A stretch of 64,000 bases of DNA from Diphasiastrum complanatum (taxonomy: Eukaryota > Streptophyta > Lycopodiopsida > Lycopodiales > Lycopodiaceae), in contig CM055103.1 of assembly GCA_029204225.1 (NCBI GenBank), positions 41,023,368 through 41,087,367 on the forward strand, in the 5' to 3' direction. Each line of letters starts with the position of its first letter. Position 1 is the first letter of the stretch. The notes below the pieces were generated by a model. That model saw nothing but the letters and a program-made list of their open reading frames with translations. It made no database searches and had not been told where the DNA came from. The translations under genes were made by a program, and so were the position numbers. Positions 45,301 through 55,791 of the stretch are shown here, one piece after another.

Positions 45301-46654
45301 ACCATACAGGTGCATGGCACACGCTACGGGCAGGGGTCACAGGTGCATCACGTGGCAGAGGTGGGACACATGGCACAGGTTATACCGGAGACAGGCAGGG
45401 CACACATGGGGGGCCAGTGGCATACCTACCTATGCCGACATGATGGAGGAGGCTCTTGATAGAGGGCAGAGTGATTTAGATGCCGGTCCCACAACTGTTT
45501 GGATGCGTGTAGTACAGAGTCATGGCCGTTACTACGACAACACACCAGAGGAGGCACCAGATGACTTTCATTGCACAGATTGGGAGGCCATGCAGGGTCT
45601 ACAGGGTGCACATGATGAGGCACGGGTTGATTCAGGGGATGGTGCACAGGATGAGGCCCAGAGCCCAGAGCATTTGTATTCTGATGCCCAGCTGGACGAC
45701 TTGATTGCCACATTGGATTCAGAGGCTCAGCAGATGCCGAGTGTCAAGGCACCCCCTTCATCTCTTGCCAGCATGCCATACACAGAGTCCCAGCCAGAGC
45801 AGCCGCACGAAGTGTCTACAGTTCCTCCAGCTCCTCAGAGGGTATATGTGTGCCACACAGCTCCTTCAGTGCCACCGATGCCATTCAGGCCTGCAGCCCC
45901 TCCATCGTCGTCCACTTCTGCAGCACCAGGTCTCCATGGCAGGCCACCATCTGTGCCCAGGTTTTCTCTTGCAGCGCCCATATCCATAGTGGCTCCTCCA
46001 GCTACTCCTCTAGTGGCAGGACCCACTCCACATCCGCCTCCTTTGGTAGCACCCACTCCACTAGCTCCCCCTTTGGCAGCACCCAGGATGTACCAGTATC
46101 GGCCACCGCAGCGCCCCTTTCAGTACATATCGCCGCTGTACTTGCCACCTGCACAGCCAGTTCCTCCACCTGCAGCAGCCCCACGGGCACACACTCCACG
46201 AGCTCATCCTCCTCGCTCAGGTGCACAGGGAGTTTCCTCTTTTGCTTCCCTATGCCAGCCGGCTTCAGCTTGGGCCCAGCCTAGCCAGCCAGGTGATTTG
46301 CATGGGGGTGACGAGGCATTGACAGCTCCTCTTGTCGGCAAGAGACCAGGAAGGCCCAAGGGTGCACCGAACAAGAAAGGCAAGGCACAGAAACTGCCAG
46401 GGAAGAGAGGACGACCACGCAGGGCTCCAGGTACAGCTAGAGGTGCAGGATTACAGCCAGCTGGAGGAGGTGTTGGTTTGGCTTGCTTGGGGGCTGATGC
46501 GGAGGCAGATTGGGATGATGCTAGTGAGGAGTCCTCCTCCTCGGACACACAGCTCATGCCAGTTCCAGACAGGCAGAGATATCGGCTGCGAGAGTCAGCT
46601 CGGGGCCCTGAGTTGTCTCTGGAGCATTCGTCTGAGTCAGAGCCAGAGCATTGA
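42400..46654 (+). pseudogene. hAT-like (BED/DUF659) transposase, copy A, four exons, broken
   Basis: Exons by comparison with copy B: 42400-44260, 44355-44689, 44780-44941, 45048-46654, all with GT/AG introns. Exon 1 starts MVQSNLSGLWDEVD with a BED-type finger (CRYCLVEF..RLKGHLLG). After a Pro-rich part comes the DUF659 catalytic region: NIMSDGWTDVRRRPILN and VVTDNATNCVKMGVLLE (each with the expected Asp), then HTPCAAH. Exons 2-3 hold the hAT C-terminal dimerisation region (ITWWTMFGSPY, ERNW). Exon 4 is Pro-rich and carries two AT-hook motifs (KRPGRPKG, GKRGRPRR at about 46340-46425). Lesions: TGA at 42628, a deletion of about 20 bp near 43150, TAG at 43401, an 11-bp deletion near 44393, and a frame change near 45090. 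It is not functional. Confidence 0.88.
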
Positions 46655-47179
46655 TTGTGGCTCTGTTATTTTAGTTTCAGTAGTTTGTCTCTAGTCGACG
46701 GTCTACCATTGTACTCAGATCATTTTTCACATTATATACAGTATTTGGCGTACTTTTTTTGCTGCACATTGTGCGTATGTCGCTCTGTACATGTGATGCT
46801 GTATTTACAATCTTATGTCAAATTCTATGTGCGTGTGTGAATCTTATTTTCAACTAATTTCGATTGAAGTGAATGATAGCTTCACATAAATGCACCTACA
46901 TAATGTGCACAACAATTACCCCTACACCCCAAACGGCATTTCACAAACACATGTATTACATTTGCATTTAAAAAAATACAGAGATTGCATTTCACATGAC
47001 CAGGCTCGCGTTGTACAAAAAACAACTATGTATTCATTCTACCGTTGTATCAAGATAACATTACATATCCCGTCCTTTTTTTAAGCAGCTATCTAGTTAT
47101 TTGCCGCACCCTAAACTGCCGAAAATTACATAGCAACAGTCCGCCACATACGGCTGGACCTTATATATTCTAAACATGC

Positions 47180-47524
47180 CTATTGATCTTCCACCGACTC
47201 CTCGCCCTCGTCAGGTGCATTGTTCTGTCGCTCTCGCTCTGCCTCCTGGTTAGCCCGACGTCTAGCCAGCCTTTCCCTGACCATGATGAGCTGCCGCCGT
47301 GTGAAGTTCATTCCGATTTGCTCATCCAAATCCAGCTCGACAGCGGGGGCAGAGGCCATAGCGGGGGCGGGGATCTGCAGCTCTGGGTGTCTCTCCCGAG
47401 TCTGTCGTAGCATCTCTGCAATGTCTGCATCTTGCTTCCGATGTCTTTCGTTGTGCCTTCGGATGTCTTTCTCGAGCTTCCTCCTGGCTTCTCCCTCGGG
47501 CTTCGGTGGTATGCGCTCTGCCAT
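47180..47524 (-). CDS. Unrecognised small charged protein, convergent to the transposase, copy A (intact)
   Basis: 114 codons from ATG 47524 (MAERIPPKPEGEARRKLE) to a stop at 47180, the only undamaged copy of three. The protein is rich in Arg, Glu and Gln. A charged stretch likely to be helical or coiled coil (DIRRHNERHRKQDADIAEML) is followed by a Pro/Ala linker and a conserved C-terminal half with LDEQIGMNFTRRQLIMVRER and an acidic end GEESVEDQ. It has no family I recognise. It lies tail-to-tail with the transposase (525 bp between stops). Its start faces the 3' end of the transposon, where a TATA-like gataaataag (near 47697-47706, minus strand) could be its promoter. The open upstream frame contains no earlier ATG. 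Function unknown; an accessory transposition factor is an inference from position. Confidence 0.75.
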   Translation of the reverse strand: MAERIPPKPEGEARRKLEKDIRRHNERHRKQDADIAEMLRQTRERHPELQIPAPAMASAPAVELDLDEQIGMNFTRRQLIMVRERLARRRANQEAERERQNNAPDEGEESVEDQ

Positions 47525-48090
47525 CTCGATCGACCTTCTCCTCACAGCACCCTGCTCCTCGAACACCCTCTCACAGCACCCTGGCTCTCAAACAGCCTCT
47601 CACAGCCTGTCACCGGCTCTCGCTTGCTCTCTCACTGTCTATCAGTAGCTCTCTCACAGCCTCTAAAAATGCCAATCACAATGGCATTCTGAGTGCTTAT
47701 TTATCCCCACAGCCTGATCGGCCATGTGGATCCCACCCATGTGATGCTCCCCCCCTGTGTTGCTCTCCCATTGGCCTCATGGTCTGCTCACCCACAGTGC
47801 CCATGTGCCACTACACCAGTCCCCTGCACCATGTAATGTACCCTCTTTTTTTACACCCAGTACCTCTTTTTTTCCATTTTTTTGTCCTTTTTTGGTAAGT
47901 AATAGGCAAAAAGAAATTATTAAATATATTAAATTTTTTTTTTACTAAAAATGGTACTGCCCTGGTACCGCGGATCCCAGGGCGGTACCGTACCGGGGGT
48001 ACCGTGCCCTGTGGTACCATAACAACGGTACCACAGGGCACGGTACCGCCCTGGGATTCGCGGTACATGGTGCAGGGGACTGGTGCAGTG

Positions 48091-48262
48091 GCACATGGGC
48101 ACTGTGGGTGAGCAGACCATGGGGCCAATGGGAGACCAACACAGGGGGGGAGCATCACATGGGGGCAGGTACAGAGGCACATGGGCATTGTGGGTGAGCA
48201 GACCATGGGGCCAATGGGAGACCAACACAGGGGGGGAGCATCACATGGGGGCAGGTACAGAG
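48091..48262. repeat. 86-bp tandem duplication upstream of the small gene in copy B
   Basis: The unit starting gcacatgggcactgtgggtg occurs at 48091-48176 and 48177-48262 with hardly any difference. Copy A has it once (complement at about 47735-47815). It lies in the putative promoter of the small gene. Confidence 0.85.
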
Positions 48263-48480
48263 GCACATGGATGGATGATGGGGATCCACCTGGCCGATCA
48301 GGCTGTAGGGATAAATAGGCACTCACAATGCCATTGTGGTCGGCATTTTCAGAGGATGTGAGAGAGCTAGTGATAGACAATGAGAGAGCAAGCGAGAGCC
48401 GGTGACAGGCTGTTTGAGAGCCAGGGTGCTGTGAGAGGGTGGTCAAGGACCAGGGTGCTGTGAGGAGAAGGTCGATCGAG

Positions 48481-48846
48481 ATGGCAGAGCGCATGTGGCC
48501 GAAGCCCGAGGGCGAAGCCAGGACGATGCTTGAGGAAGATATCTGAAGGCACAACGAGAGACATCGGAAGCAAGAGGCAGATATCCGAGAGATGCTGCGA
48601 CAGACTCGGTAGAGAAATCCGGAACCGGAGCCACCCGCCCCCGCTGTGGATCCTGTCCCCGCTGTCGAGCTGGATCTGGATGAGCAGATCGGAATGAATT
48701 TCACACGACGGCAGCTCATCATGGTCAGGGAAAGGGAGGCCAGACGTCGGGCTAACCAGGAGGCAGCTCGGGCTAACTGGGAGGCAGAGCAAGAGCGACA
48801 AAACAATGCACCGGACGAGGGCGAGGAGTCGGTGGAGGATCAGTGA
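48481..48846 (+). pseudogene. Small charged protein of copy B (two stops)
   Basis: Counterpart of the 114-codon gene of copy A, from ATG 48481 (MAERMWPKPEGEAR) to TGA after VEDQ at 48844. Two in-frame stops (TGA near 48544, TAG near 48610) fall where copy A has CGA or CGG-like Arg codons. The part after the second stop is open and almost identical to copy A (LDEQIGMNFTRRQLIMVRER), with an extra short repeat (ARANWEAEQ) in the basic segment. A TATA-like gataaatagg lies at 48310-48319. Confidence 0.78.
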
Positions 48847-49383
48847 GGGATGTTTAGAATAGATAAGGTCCAGCCGTATGTGGCGGACTGTTGCTATGTA
48901 GTTTTCGGCAGTTTATGGTGCATCAAATAACTAGATGGCTGCTTAAAAAAATGACAGTATATGTGATGTTATCTTGATACAACGGTTGAATATATACATA
49001 GTTGTTTTTTGTGCAACGCGAGCCTGGTCATGTAAGATGCAATCTCTGTAATTTTTTTAAATGCAGATGTATTACATGTGTTTATGAAATGTCGTTTGGG
49101 GTGTAGGGGTGATTGATGTGCTCATGATGTAGGTGCATATATGTGCATATATGTGAAGCTAGCATTCACTTCAAACGAAATTAAATGAAAATAGGATTCA
49201 CACACGCACATAGAATTTGACATAAAATTGAAAATACAGCATCACATGTATAGAGCGACATACGCACAATGTGCAACAAATAATGTAGGCCAAACATTGT
49301 ATATAATGTGAAAAATCATCTGAGTACAATGGTAGACCTTCTGCTAGAGACAAACTACTGAAACTAAAACAACAGAGCCACAA

Positions 49384-50921
49384 TCAATGCTCTGGCTCTG
49401 ACTCAGACGAATGCTCTGGAGACAACTCAGGGCACCGAGCTGACTCTCGCAGCCGATATCTCTGCCTGTCTGGAACTGGCATGGGCTGTGTGTCCGAGGA
49501 GGAGGACTCGTCACTAGCATCATCCCAGTCTGCCTCCGCATCAGCCCCCAAGCAGGCCAAACCAACAACACCTGCTCCAATTGGTTGTGATACTGCATCT
49601 CTATATGTACCTGGAGCCCTACGTGGTCGTCCTCTCTTCCCTGGCAGTTTCTGTGCCTTGCCTTTCTTGTTCGGTGCACCCTTGGGCCTTCTTGGTCTCT
49701 TGCCGACAAGAGGAGCTGTCAATGCCTCGTCACCCCCATGCAAATCACCTGGCTGGCTAGGTTGGGCCCAAGCTGAAGCCGGCTGGGATAGGGAAGCAAA
49801 AGAGGGAACTCCCTGTGCACCTGAGCGAGGAGGATGAGCTCGTGGAGTGTATGCCCGTGGGGCTGCTGCAGGTGGAGGAACTGGCTGTGCAGGAGGCAAG
49901 TACAGCGGCGATATGTACTGAAAGGGGCGTTGCGGTGGCCGGTACTGGTACATCCTGGGTGCTGCCAAAGGGGGAGCTAGTGGAGTGGGTGCTGCCAAAG
50001 GAGGCGGATGTGGAGTGGGTGCTGCCACTGGAGGAGCAGCTGGAGGAGCCATTGTGGATGTGGGCGCTGCAAGAGAAAACTTGGGCACAGATGGTGGCCC
50101 GCCATGGAGACCTAGTGCTGCAGAAGTGGACGACGATGGAGGGGCTGCAGGCCTGAATGGCATCGGTGGCACTGGAGGAGTTGTGCGGCGCACATATACC
50201 CTCTGAGGAGCTGGAGGAACTGTAGACACTTCGTGCGGCGGCTTTGGCTGGGACTCTGTGTATGGCATGTTGGCAAGAGATGAAGGGGGTGCCCTGACAC
50301 ACGGCATCTGCTGGGCCTCTGAATCCAATGTGGTAACCAAGTCGTCTAGCTGGGCATCTGAATACAAATGCTCTGGACTCTGGGACTCATCCTGTGCACC
50401 AGCCTTGAAATCATCCTGTGCACCAACCTCTGAATCATCCTGTGCACCAACCCCTGAATCAACCCGAGCCTCATCCCGTGCCTCATCATGTGCACCCTGT
50501 AGACCCTGCATGGCCTCCCAATCTGTGCAATGAAAGTCATCTGGTGCCTCCTCTGGTGTGCTGTCATAGTAATGGCTATGACTCTGTACTGCACGCATCC
50601 AAACATCTGCCGGACCGGCATCTAAATCACTCTGCCCTCTATCAAGAGCCTCCTCCATCATGTCGGCATAGGTAGGTATGCCACTGGGCCCCCCTGTGTG
50701 CCCTGCCTGTCTCCCGGTATAACCTGTGCCATGTGTCCCACCTCTGCCATGTGATGCACCTGTGACCCCTGCCCGTGGCGTGTGCCCTGCACCTGTATCA
50801 TCTGCCTCATCCCTCTCTGATCTGGCAAACCCAACCCGAATGGGCTCATCCTCATCATGCTCGTTCTCTGACACTGGCTCATCTGCCTCATACAATGGGG
50901 GCTCTTTGTGCTCAAGCCCAA

Positions 50922-50966
<45 letters not shown>

Positions 50967-53779
50967 TCGGCAAGCTCCCTCTCTCTCTCCGCCATCAACT
51001 GTGTGCCCAGGTCATCTGTAGGCATGGGATGGGTACTGTCCGTAGGCAAGTCAACCTGGCACTCCAAATTAGATATCTTCGTCTGCAAGGTTAAAAATTT
51101 GCATGTCAGAGAGACAACTTTATGAAGAAATGAAACCAACGTACTAGGAGTTAACCAACATGCTATGGGAGAATAGCTAATCACCTGCAATGCGCTTGTA
51201 ATGGTCGGAAGTCTCCTGGCGAGACGTGCGTTGGTGCTACAGAACACCAACTGCTCCAACTGACTCACTGACAACCGGTTTCTTTTCCTCGTGTGAATGA
51301 GTGCCCATGTGCTCCAATTACGCTCACACACGGAGGCAGCGCAGTCCTGTGGTACGTGCAATGAAATGCTTCAGCACATGTGCACGGGTGGAAGGTCAAC
51401 GAAACACAACAATGGAGGATGAGATGAGATACATACCTGAGATAGGACACGTAGTGCAAGACGCTGTATGGATGGATAGGTGCTACCGAACATGGTCCAC
51501 CAAGTAATGGGAAGCTGCCTCCTCTCTGGATCCTGAGCAGCCGGGTGGCCGAACGTGCCCATGCCGAAACGAAATGCAGCGAGCTCCTCCATGAGCCTGA
51601 TAGGATCCAAACCTATGTGTGGACCCACCCTATGAATGTACAGAAGCCAATCGGCCTCGAGCTCCCTATCTGCGATCTGTGTCGGAGAGAGGAAGAGGGG
51701 ATGTAGCATGTGTGCAACGCTGTGGATACTCCTGTGGAAGTAGTTCCACCGCGTCTCCCATATGAACTTCAGCTCTGTCATCCTGCAGGTGAGAGGCATG
51801 TGGTTTAGGGCATTACGAAAAAACTTAACACTGACAAAAAAACAAACTAGCAATTACTAAAAAGATAAAGGCCAATTACATTACTATACTGCTTACCTCT
51901 CTGGCTGCAAGATGGGCAGCTACAGGAATTGTCCAATCCGGTCCATGAGCTCATATACAAGTCCAAGTGTCGACCCCTCGCTGTCAGCCATGCGGAGCAC
52001 AATGTAGAGTGGTCGAAGCAGTCCTGACAATGTCTGTGCATCCCTCCAGAACTGGTCTCCCCTCACTGTGGAAGAAAAGTGCTCCCCATCCTCAGTGTGC
52101 TGAAACGTACTGGCACGCCAAAGATCACTGGCAACCATCTGTAGAAGCTGTGCCCTACACCTGATCAGACGGTCGATGACCACCAAGTCAAATGCAAAGC
52201 GTGTGGGGGCTGGCTTACGGAGGTCCAGATGGCTGAACACTCGAAACATGGCAAGAACACGCCTCTTTCTGGTGACAAAAGTCACCAGGAAGAGGGCCTC
52301 ACAGACGATGGCTCTAACCCAGGGAAGTGCACCTATGTCCCCCATGAGAAGGTCTATGCCGTGCGCCGCACAGGGGGTATGGACGATGTGAGGGAACTCG
52401 GCCTCTAGTAGGACACCCATCTTAACACAGTTGGTGGCATTGTCCGTCACCACCGTAACGACATGCTGGGGGCCTATGGACAATATGGAAGACCTAATGA
52501 CATCGTACATGAAATTTTCAGATATGACTCTCCCCCCCCTACTGCAATCCACGACTCTTAAAAACTGTGTACCCATGCAGCTGGAGACCAAGATGTTGAG
52601 GATCGGCCTCCTCCTGACATCAGTCCAGCCATCGGACAGGATGCTACATCCATATGTGGCCCAGTGGCGGCGTAGAGGCTCCATCTCTCTAGACAAGGAC
52701 TCAACCCTATCTCTCAGCATGTGCGTGCGGACAACCTCCGAACCAGGGACTCTCCAGCCAGGACTGAGAGACTGTGCAAGGCGGAATGCCCTTCTGAAGG
52801 GCTCAGAATCGGTGATGGCAAAAGGTAGGTTCAGCTCGTAAATCAAACTGGCCATGGCCTGTGTGGCTTCTCTGTCCATGTGTGGCTGATGCGTGCCGCG
52901 AATGGTCTGCTGCACAAGGGCTCTACCTGGTGGGCGACTGGTGGTGGACCTCCAGCACGGTGCACCAACCGTGACGGGAATGGACGATGACGCGACAGGC
53001 TGGGCACTGGTGGATGCATCGGCTGTAGACGTGGAATGGGGAGAGTGGGATGCACAGGCAGGAATGGGTGCAGCAGCATAGGTGGGGTGCACTGGTGGAG
53101 GGGCAACATCTGGCATGGGGTACGAAAACTGCTGGCTGAGGAGGTCATCCGGATGGGAAGGGAAGGAAGAAGGGATCTCTTCCACATCCTTGAAGGCCTC
53201 AACAGTAGCATCCTGGGCCTGCTCGGGTGGCAGGGAGTCCATGAGAAAGTCGTAAACCGGGGGCGTGCGAGCAACAGGACGTGGAGGTGGAACCACTGTG
53301 GCAACTGGCGGACGCGATGGGACGGGATCCACCGGAATCTGAGCAGATGGGGGTGCGTGAGGCGGAACTGTATGAGGGGGATGAGGGGCAAAGGGACTGG
53401 ACGAGGATGCACTCCCTCTCGTCGTGCGTGCCAACCAAGCAGGCAGCAACTCTGGGTCAGCCACATAAGGAGCGGTGCAAAATCAGAGAATGCCCTCCGA
53501 AATGGTGTTCTCCCCCGCCACGAGCCGCGGCCCGTAGGTGTCCAGTAGTCGTTACATGTCGGGGACGGTCATGCTGCCACAAGGGGCAACATTCAAGGTG
53601 GCACCATTTTTGGCGCGTGCACCGAGTAGATGGCCTTTAAGGCGAGTGAGGGATGCAGCAAATTCGACGAGACAGTATCGGCAGCGCACGATCTTCTGTC
53701 CGGTCTTGTTGGACTTGTCGGCAACCCGCCTGACAATGTCTACCTCGTTCCACAGACCGAAAAGGTCAGATTGCACCAT
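49384..53779 (-). pseudogene. hAT-like (BED/DUF659) transposase, copy B, four exons, broken
   Basis: Minus-strand exons: about 53779-51897, 51782-51437, 51346-51185, 51082-49384. Domain order is as in copy A: BED finger (53779-53552), Pro-rich part, DUF659 core with SDGWTDVRRRPILNILVSS and VVTDNATNC, hAT dimerisation region (PITWWTMFGSTY, VCERNWSTWALIHTRKRNRL), Pro-rich C-terminus. Exons 2 and 3 are intact and give the clearest dimerisation region. Lesions: TAA at about 53551, TGA near 53488 (CGG elsewhere), TAG near 51918 (CAG elsewhere), and a length change in a coding (GA)n tract (50925-50963) that shifts the frame. The second AT-hook (GKRGRPRR) is kept; the first is altered to KRPRRPKG. 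Confidence 0.88.
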
Positions 53780-54135
53780 TGCGATGGAGAAAACTAGGGA
53801 AAAATGCAGATGAAGCTAAAGCTGCAAGGATGGAACGCTGGAAAAAAAACAGCAGGGTACACTGTGTGAGAGACGTTGAAAATGGGCGAAGGCAGGTTCC
53901 TGCAAATCAGATGCAAGGCAGGGCGGTCTGTGGCTGAAGGGCAACGCAAATCAGACGCAAGGCAGGGCAGCAAAACCAGTAGCGGAGGCAGGGCAACGAT
54001 GGCTGCAAAAAAACTGGGAGAGAAGAAGCGAGGGGGGCGGGTAGATTAGGTTTAAATTTTTTTTAAAAAATATTAACTATTAATTATATTAATATATTAT
54101 GGTACCGCGGTACCCAGTACCGCGGGACCTATGAT

Positions 54136-54138
54136 ATA

Positions 54139-54175
<37 letters not shown>
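54136..54175. repeat. (TA)n tract between copy B and the MITE
   Basis: Alternating TA with an impure left end (atatatctc). It abuts CATAG at 54176. Confidence 0.92.
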
Positions 54176-54177
<2 letters not shown>

Positions 54178-54583
54178 TAGTGCCCTGTGGTACCGTTGTT
54201 ATGGTACCGCCGGTACCATAACAGTGGTACCGTCGGTACGGTACCGCCCTGGGATCTGCGGTACCAGGGCGGTACCATGCTAAAAAAAAAAATTAAAATT
54301 TTTTTCCCGTGGTATTTTCGTAAATTTTTTTTTTTGGTACTGCGGGACCGTACTGGTACCGCAGGGACCGTATTGGTACCGCGGTACCATATCGGTCGGC
54401 GGTACCAAAATTTTTTTTTTTTGGTTTTTTTGCGAAAATAACACGGGAAAAAAAATTTAAATTCTTTTTATTTATTTATTATGGTACCGCCCTGGTACTG
54501 CGGATCCCAGGGCGGTACCGTACTGGCGGTACCACTGTTATGGTACCGGCGGTACCATAACAGCGGTACCACAAGGCACTATG
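54176..54583. mobile_element. 408-bp MITE with GGTACC modules
   Basis: The left end is CATAGTGCCCTGTGGTACCG; the right end, reverse-complemented, is CATAGTGCCTTGTGGTACCG. The whole element is close to palindromic: outer blocks with ggtaccgccggtacc, then ggtaccgccctgg, then an inner pair (ttttttcccgtggtattttcg and its near complement at 54430-54455). No coding potential. The subterminal modules equal those at the centre of copies A/B, so it is probably a deletion derivative mobilised by the same transposase. The flanks are atatatat and atgtatat. Confidence 0.87.
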
Positions 54584-54947
54584 ATGTATATATATATATC
54601 ATAGTGGCACGTGGTACCGCCATTATGGTACCGCGGTACCATAATGGTGGTACCGCGGTTATGGTGCCGCCCTCAGACCAGCGGTACCAGGGCGGCACCA
54701 CAAAAATAATATTTTTTATTATTTAAAAAAAAAAAACCCTTTTAACAGGCTAAAACTAGGAAAACATTCAGGAAAAAAAACGGCTACGGTTTAGAAAAAA
54801 GATGTTACTGTATAGGGGATTGTACTGGGGGCACTGTGGGAGAGCGGACCCAATCGGAGTGCGGCATGTGGGGGAGCAAGCCAATGAGAGCCATTGAGAG
54901 GCTGTGAGAGGCTGTGAGGGTTATTTCGAGCAACAGGGTGTCGTGAG

Positions 54948-55291
54948 ATGGCGGAGGGAGATGCCAGGAGGAAGCTCGAGGAAGATATCCGAAGGCACAA
55001 CGAAAGAATCAGAAGCAAGAGGCAGACATTGCAGAGATGCTACGACAGACTCGGGAGAGACACCCAGAGTTGCAGATCCCCGCCCCTGCTGTGGCCCCTG
55101 CCCTCGCTGTCGAGCTGGATTTGGATGAGCAGATCGGAATGAACTTCACACGACGGCAACTCATCATGGTCAAGGAAAGGGCTGCCCGCCGTCGGGCTGA
55201 CTAGGAGGCAGCTCGGGCTAACCAGGAGGCAGAGCGAGAGCGACATAACAATGCTCCTGATGAGGGCGAGGAGTCAGTGGAGGATCCATAG
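54948..55291 (+). pseudogene. Small charged protein of copy C (frameshifted)
   Basis: Counterpart of the small gene, from ATG 54948 (MAEGDARRKLEEDIRRHNER) to TAG at 55289. One base is missing near 55008 compared with copies A and B, so the frame changes after NERIRS, and a TAG near 55202 interrupts the basic segment. The later part, in the other frame, keeps LDEQIGMNFTRRQLIMVKER and GEESVED. It is convergent with the transposase of copy C; the two stops are 500 bp apart. Confidence 0.78.
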
Positions 55292-55791
55292 GAATGTTTA
55301 GCATAGATGGGGTCTAGCCGTATGTGGCTGACTGTTGTTATGTAATGTTCATCAGTAGATGAGGCAGTATTTAGTGTCTAGCATGGTGTAAAGAACAGCC
55401 CGAGCCGTATGTGGCGAGAATACGTATTGTAATTTTGATACATCTGATGAATTAATGTACATTGTGTTTTTTGTGCAACGCGTGCCTTGTGTATTGCAAT
55501 CTGATGTATGTGATTATGAAATGCTATCAGGGGGGTTGTATTTCTGTGTTTTGCATGATGCTCTCAAACTCTGTAGTGAAAACTAATTGAAAACACGCAC
55601 ACACCATTTGAAGTAAAACTGCAAGTAGAACATCACAATTACAAATTGACAAATACACATTGTGCAGTGAATAGAATACGTCCAACACTAAATATAATAT
55701 GAAAAATGGTCTGAATACAATGTTCGACCATCTGGCCGCCAAACACGGAACATGATATCAAACTGCTAAAAATAAAATGACGGAGCTACAA

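Larger units (their letters stand above)
41990..54133. mobile_element. 12.1-kb tail-to-tail pair of BED/DUF659 hAT-like transposons (copies A and B)
   Basis: Both outer ends are 5' transposon ends: the left reads CATAGGTCCTGCGGTACTGG, the right (reverse complement) CATAGGTCCCGCGGTACTGG. They are followed by GGTACCGCGG modules and flanked by TA-rich DNA. The arms 41990-47836 and 48065-54133 are inverted copies with many differences. The 228-bp centre (47837-48064) holds a palindromic cluster (ctgtggtaccataacaacgg at 48010-48029) like the 3' subterminal part of other copies, but lacks the expected CATAG 3' ends. The flanking 8-mers atagatat and atatatct do not match well, so a single-unit insertion is not proven. 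Confidence 0.85.

Noticed and set aside
47811-48806. 331-codon open frame on the minus strand
   Set aside because: It is antisense to the small gene of copy B and runs through the palindromic GGTACC centre; composition follows the other strand's codons.
49481-50206. Open frames on the + strand opposite transposase exon 4 of copy B (and similar ones at 45835-46557 minus and 55889-56647 plus)
   Set aside because: Shadow frames of the Pro-rich exon; they vary with every indel of the real frame.
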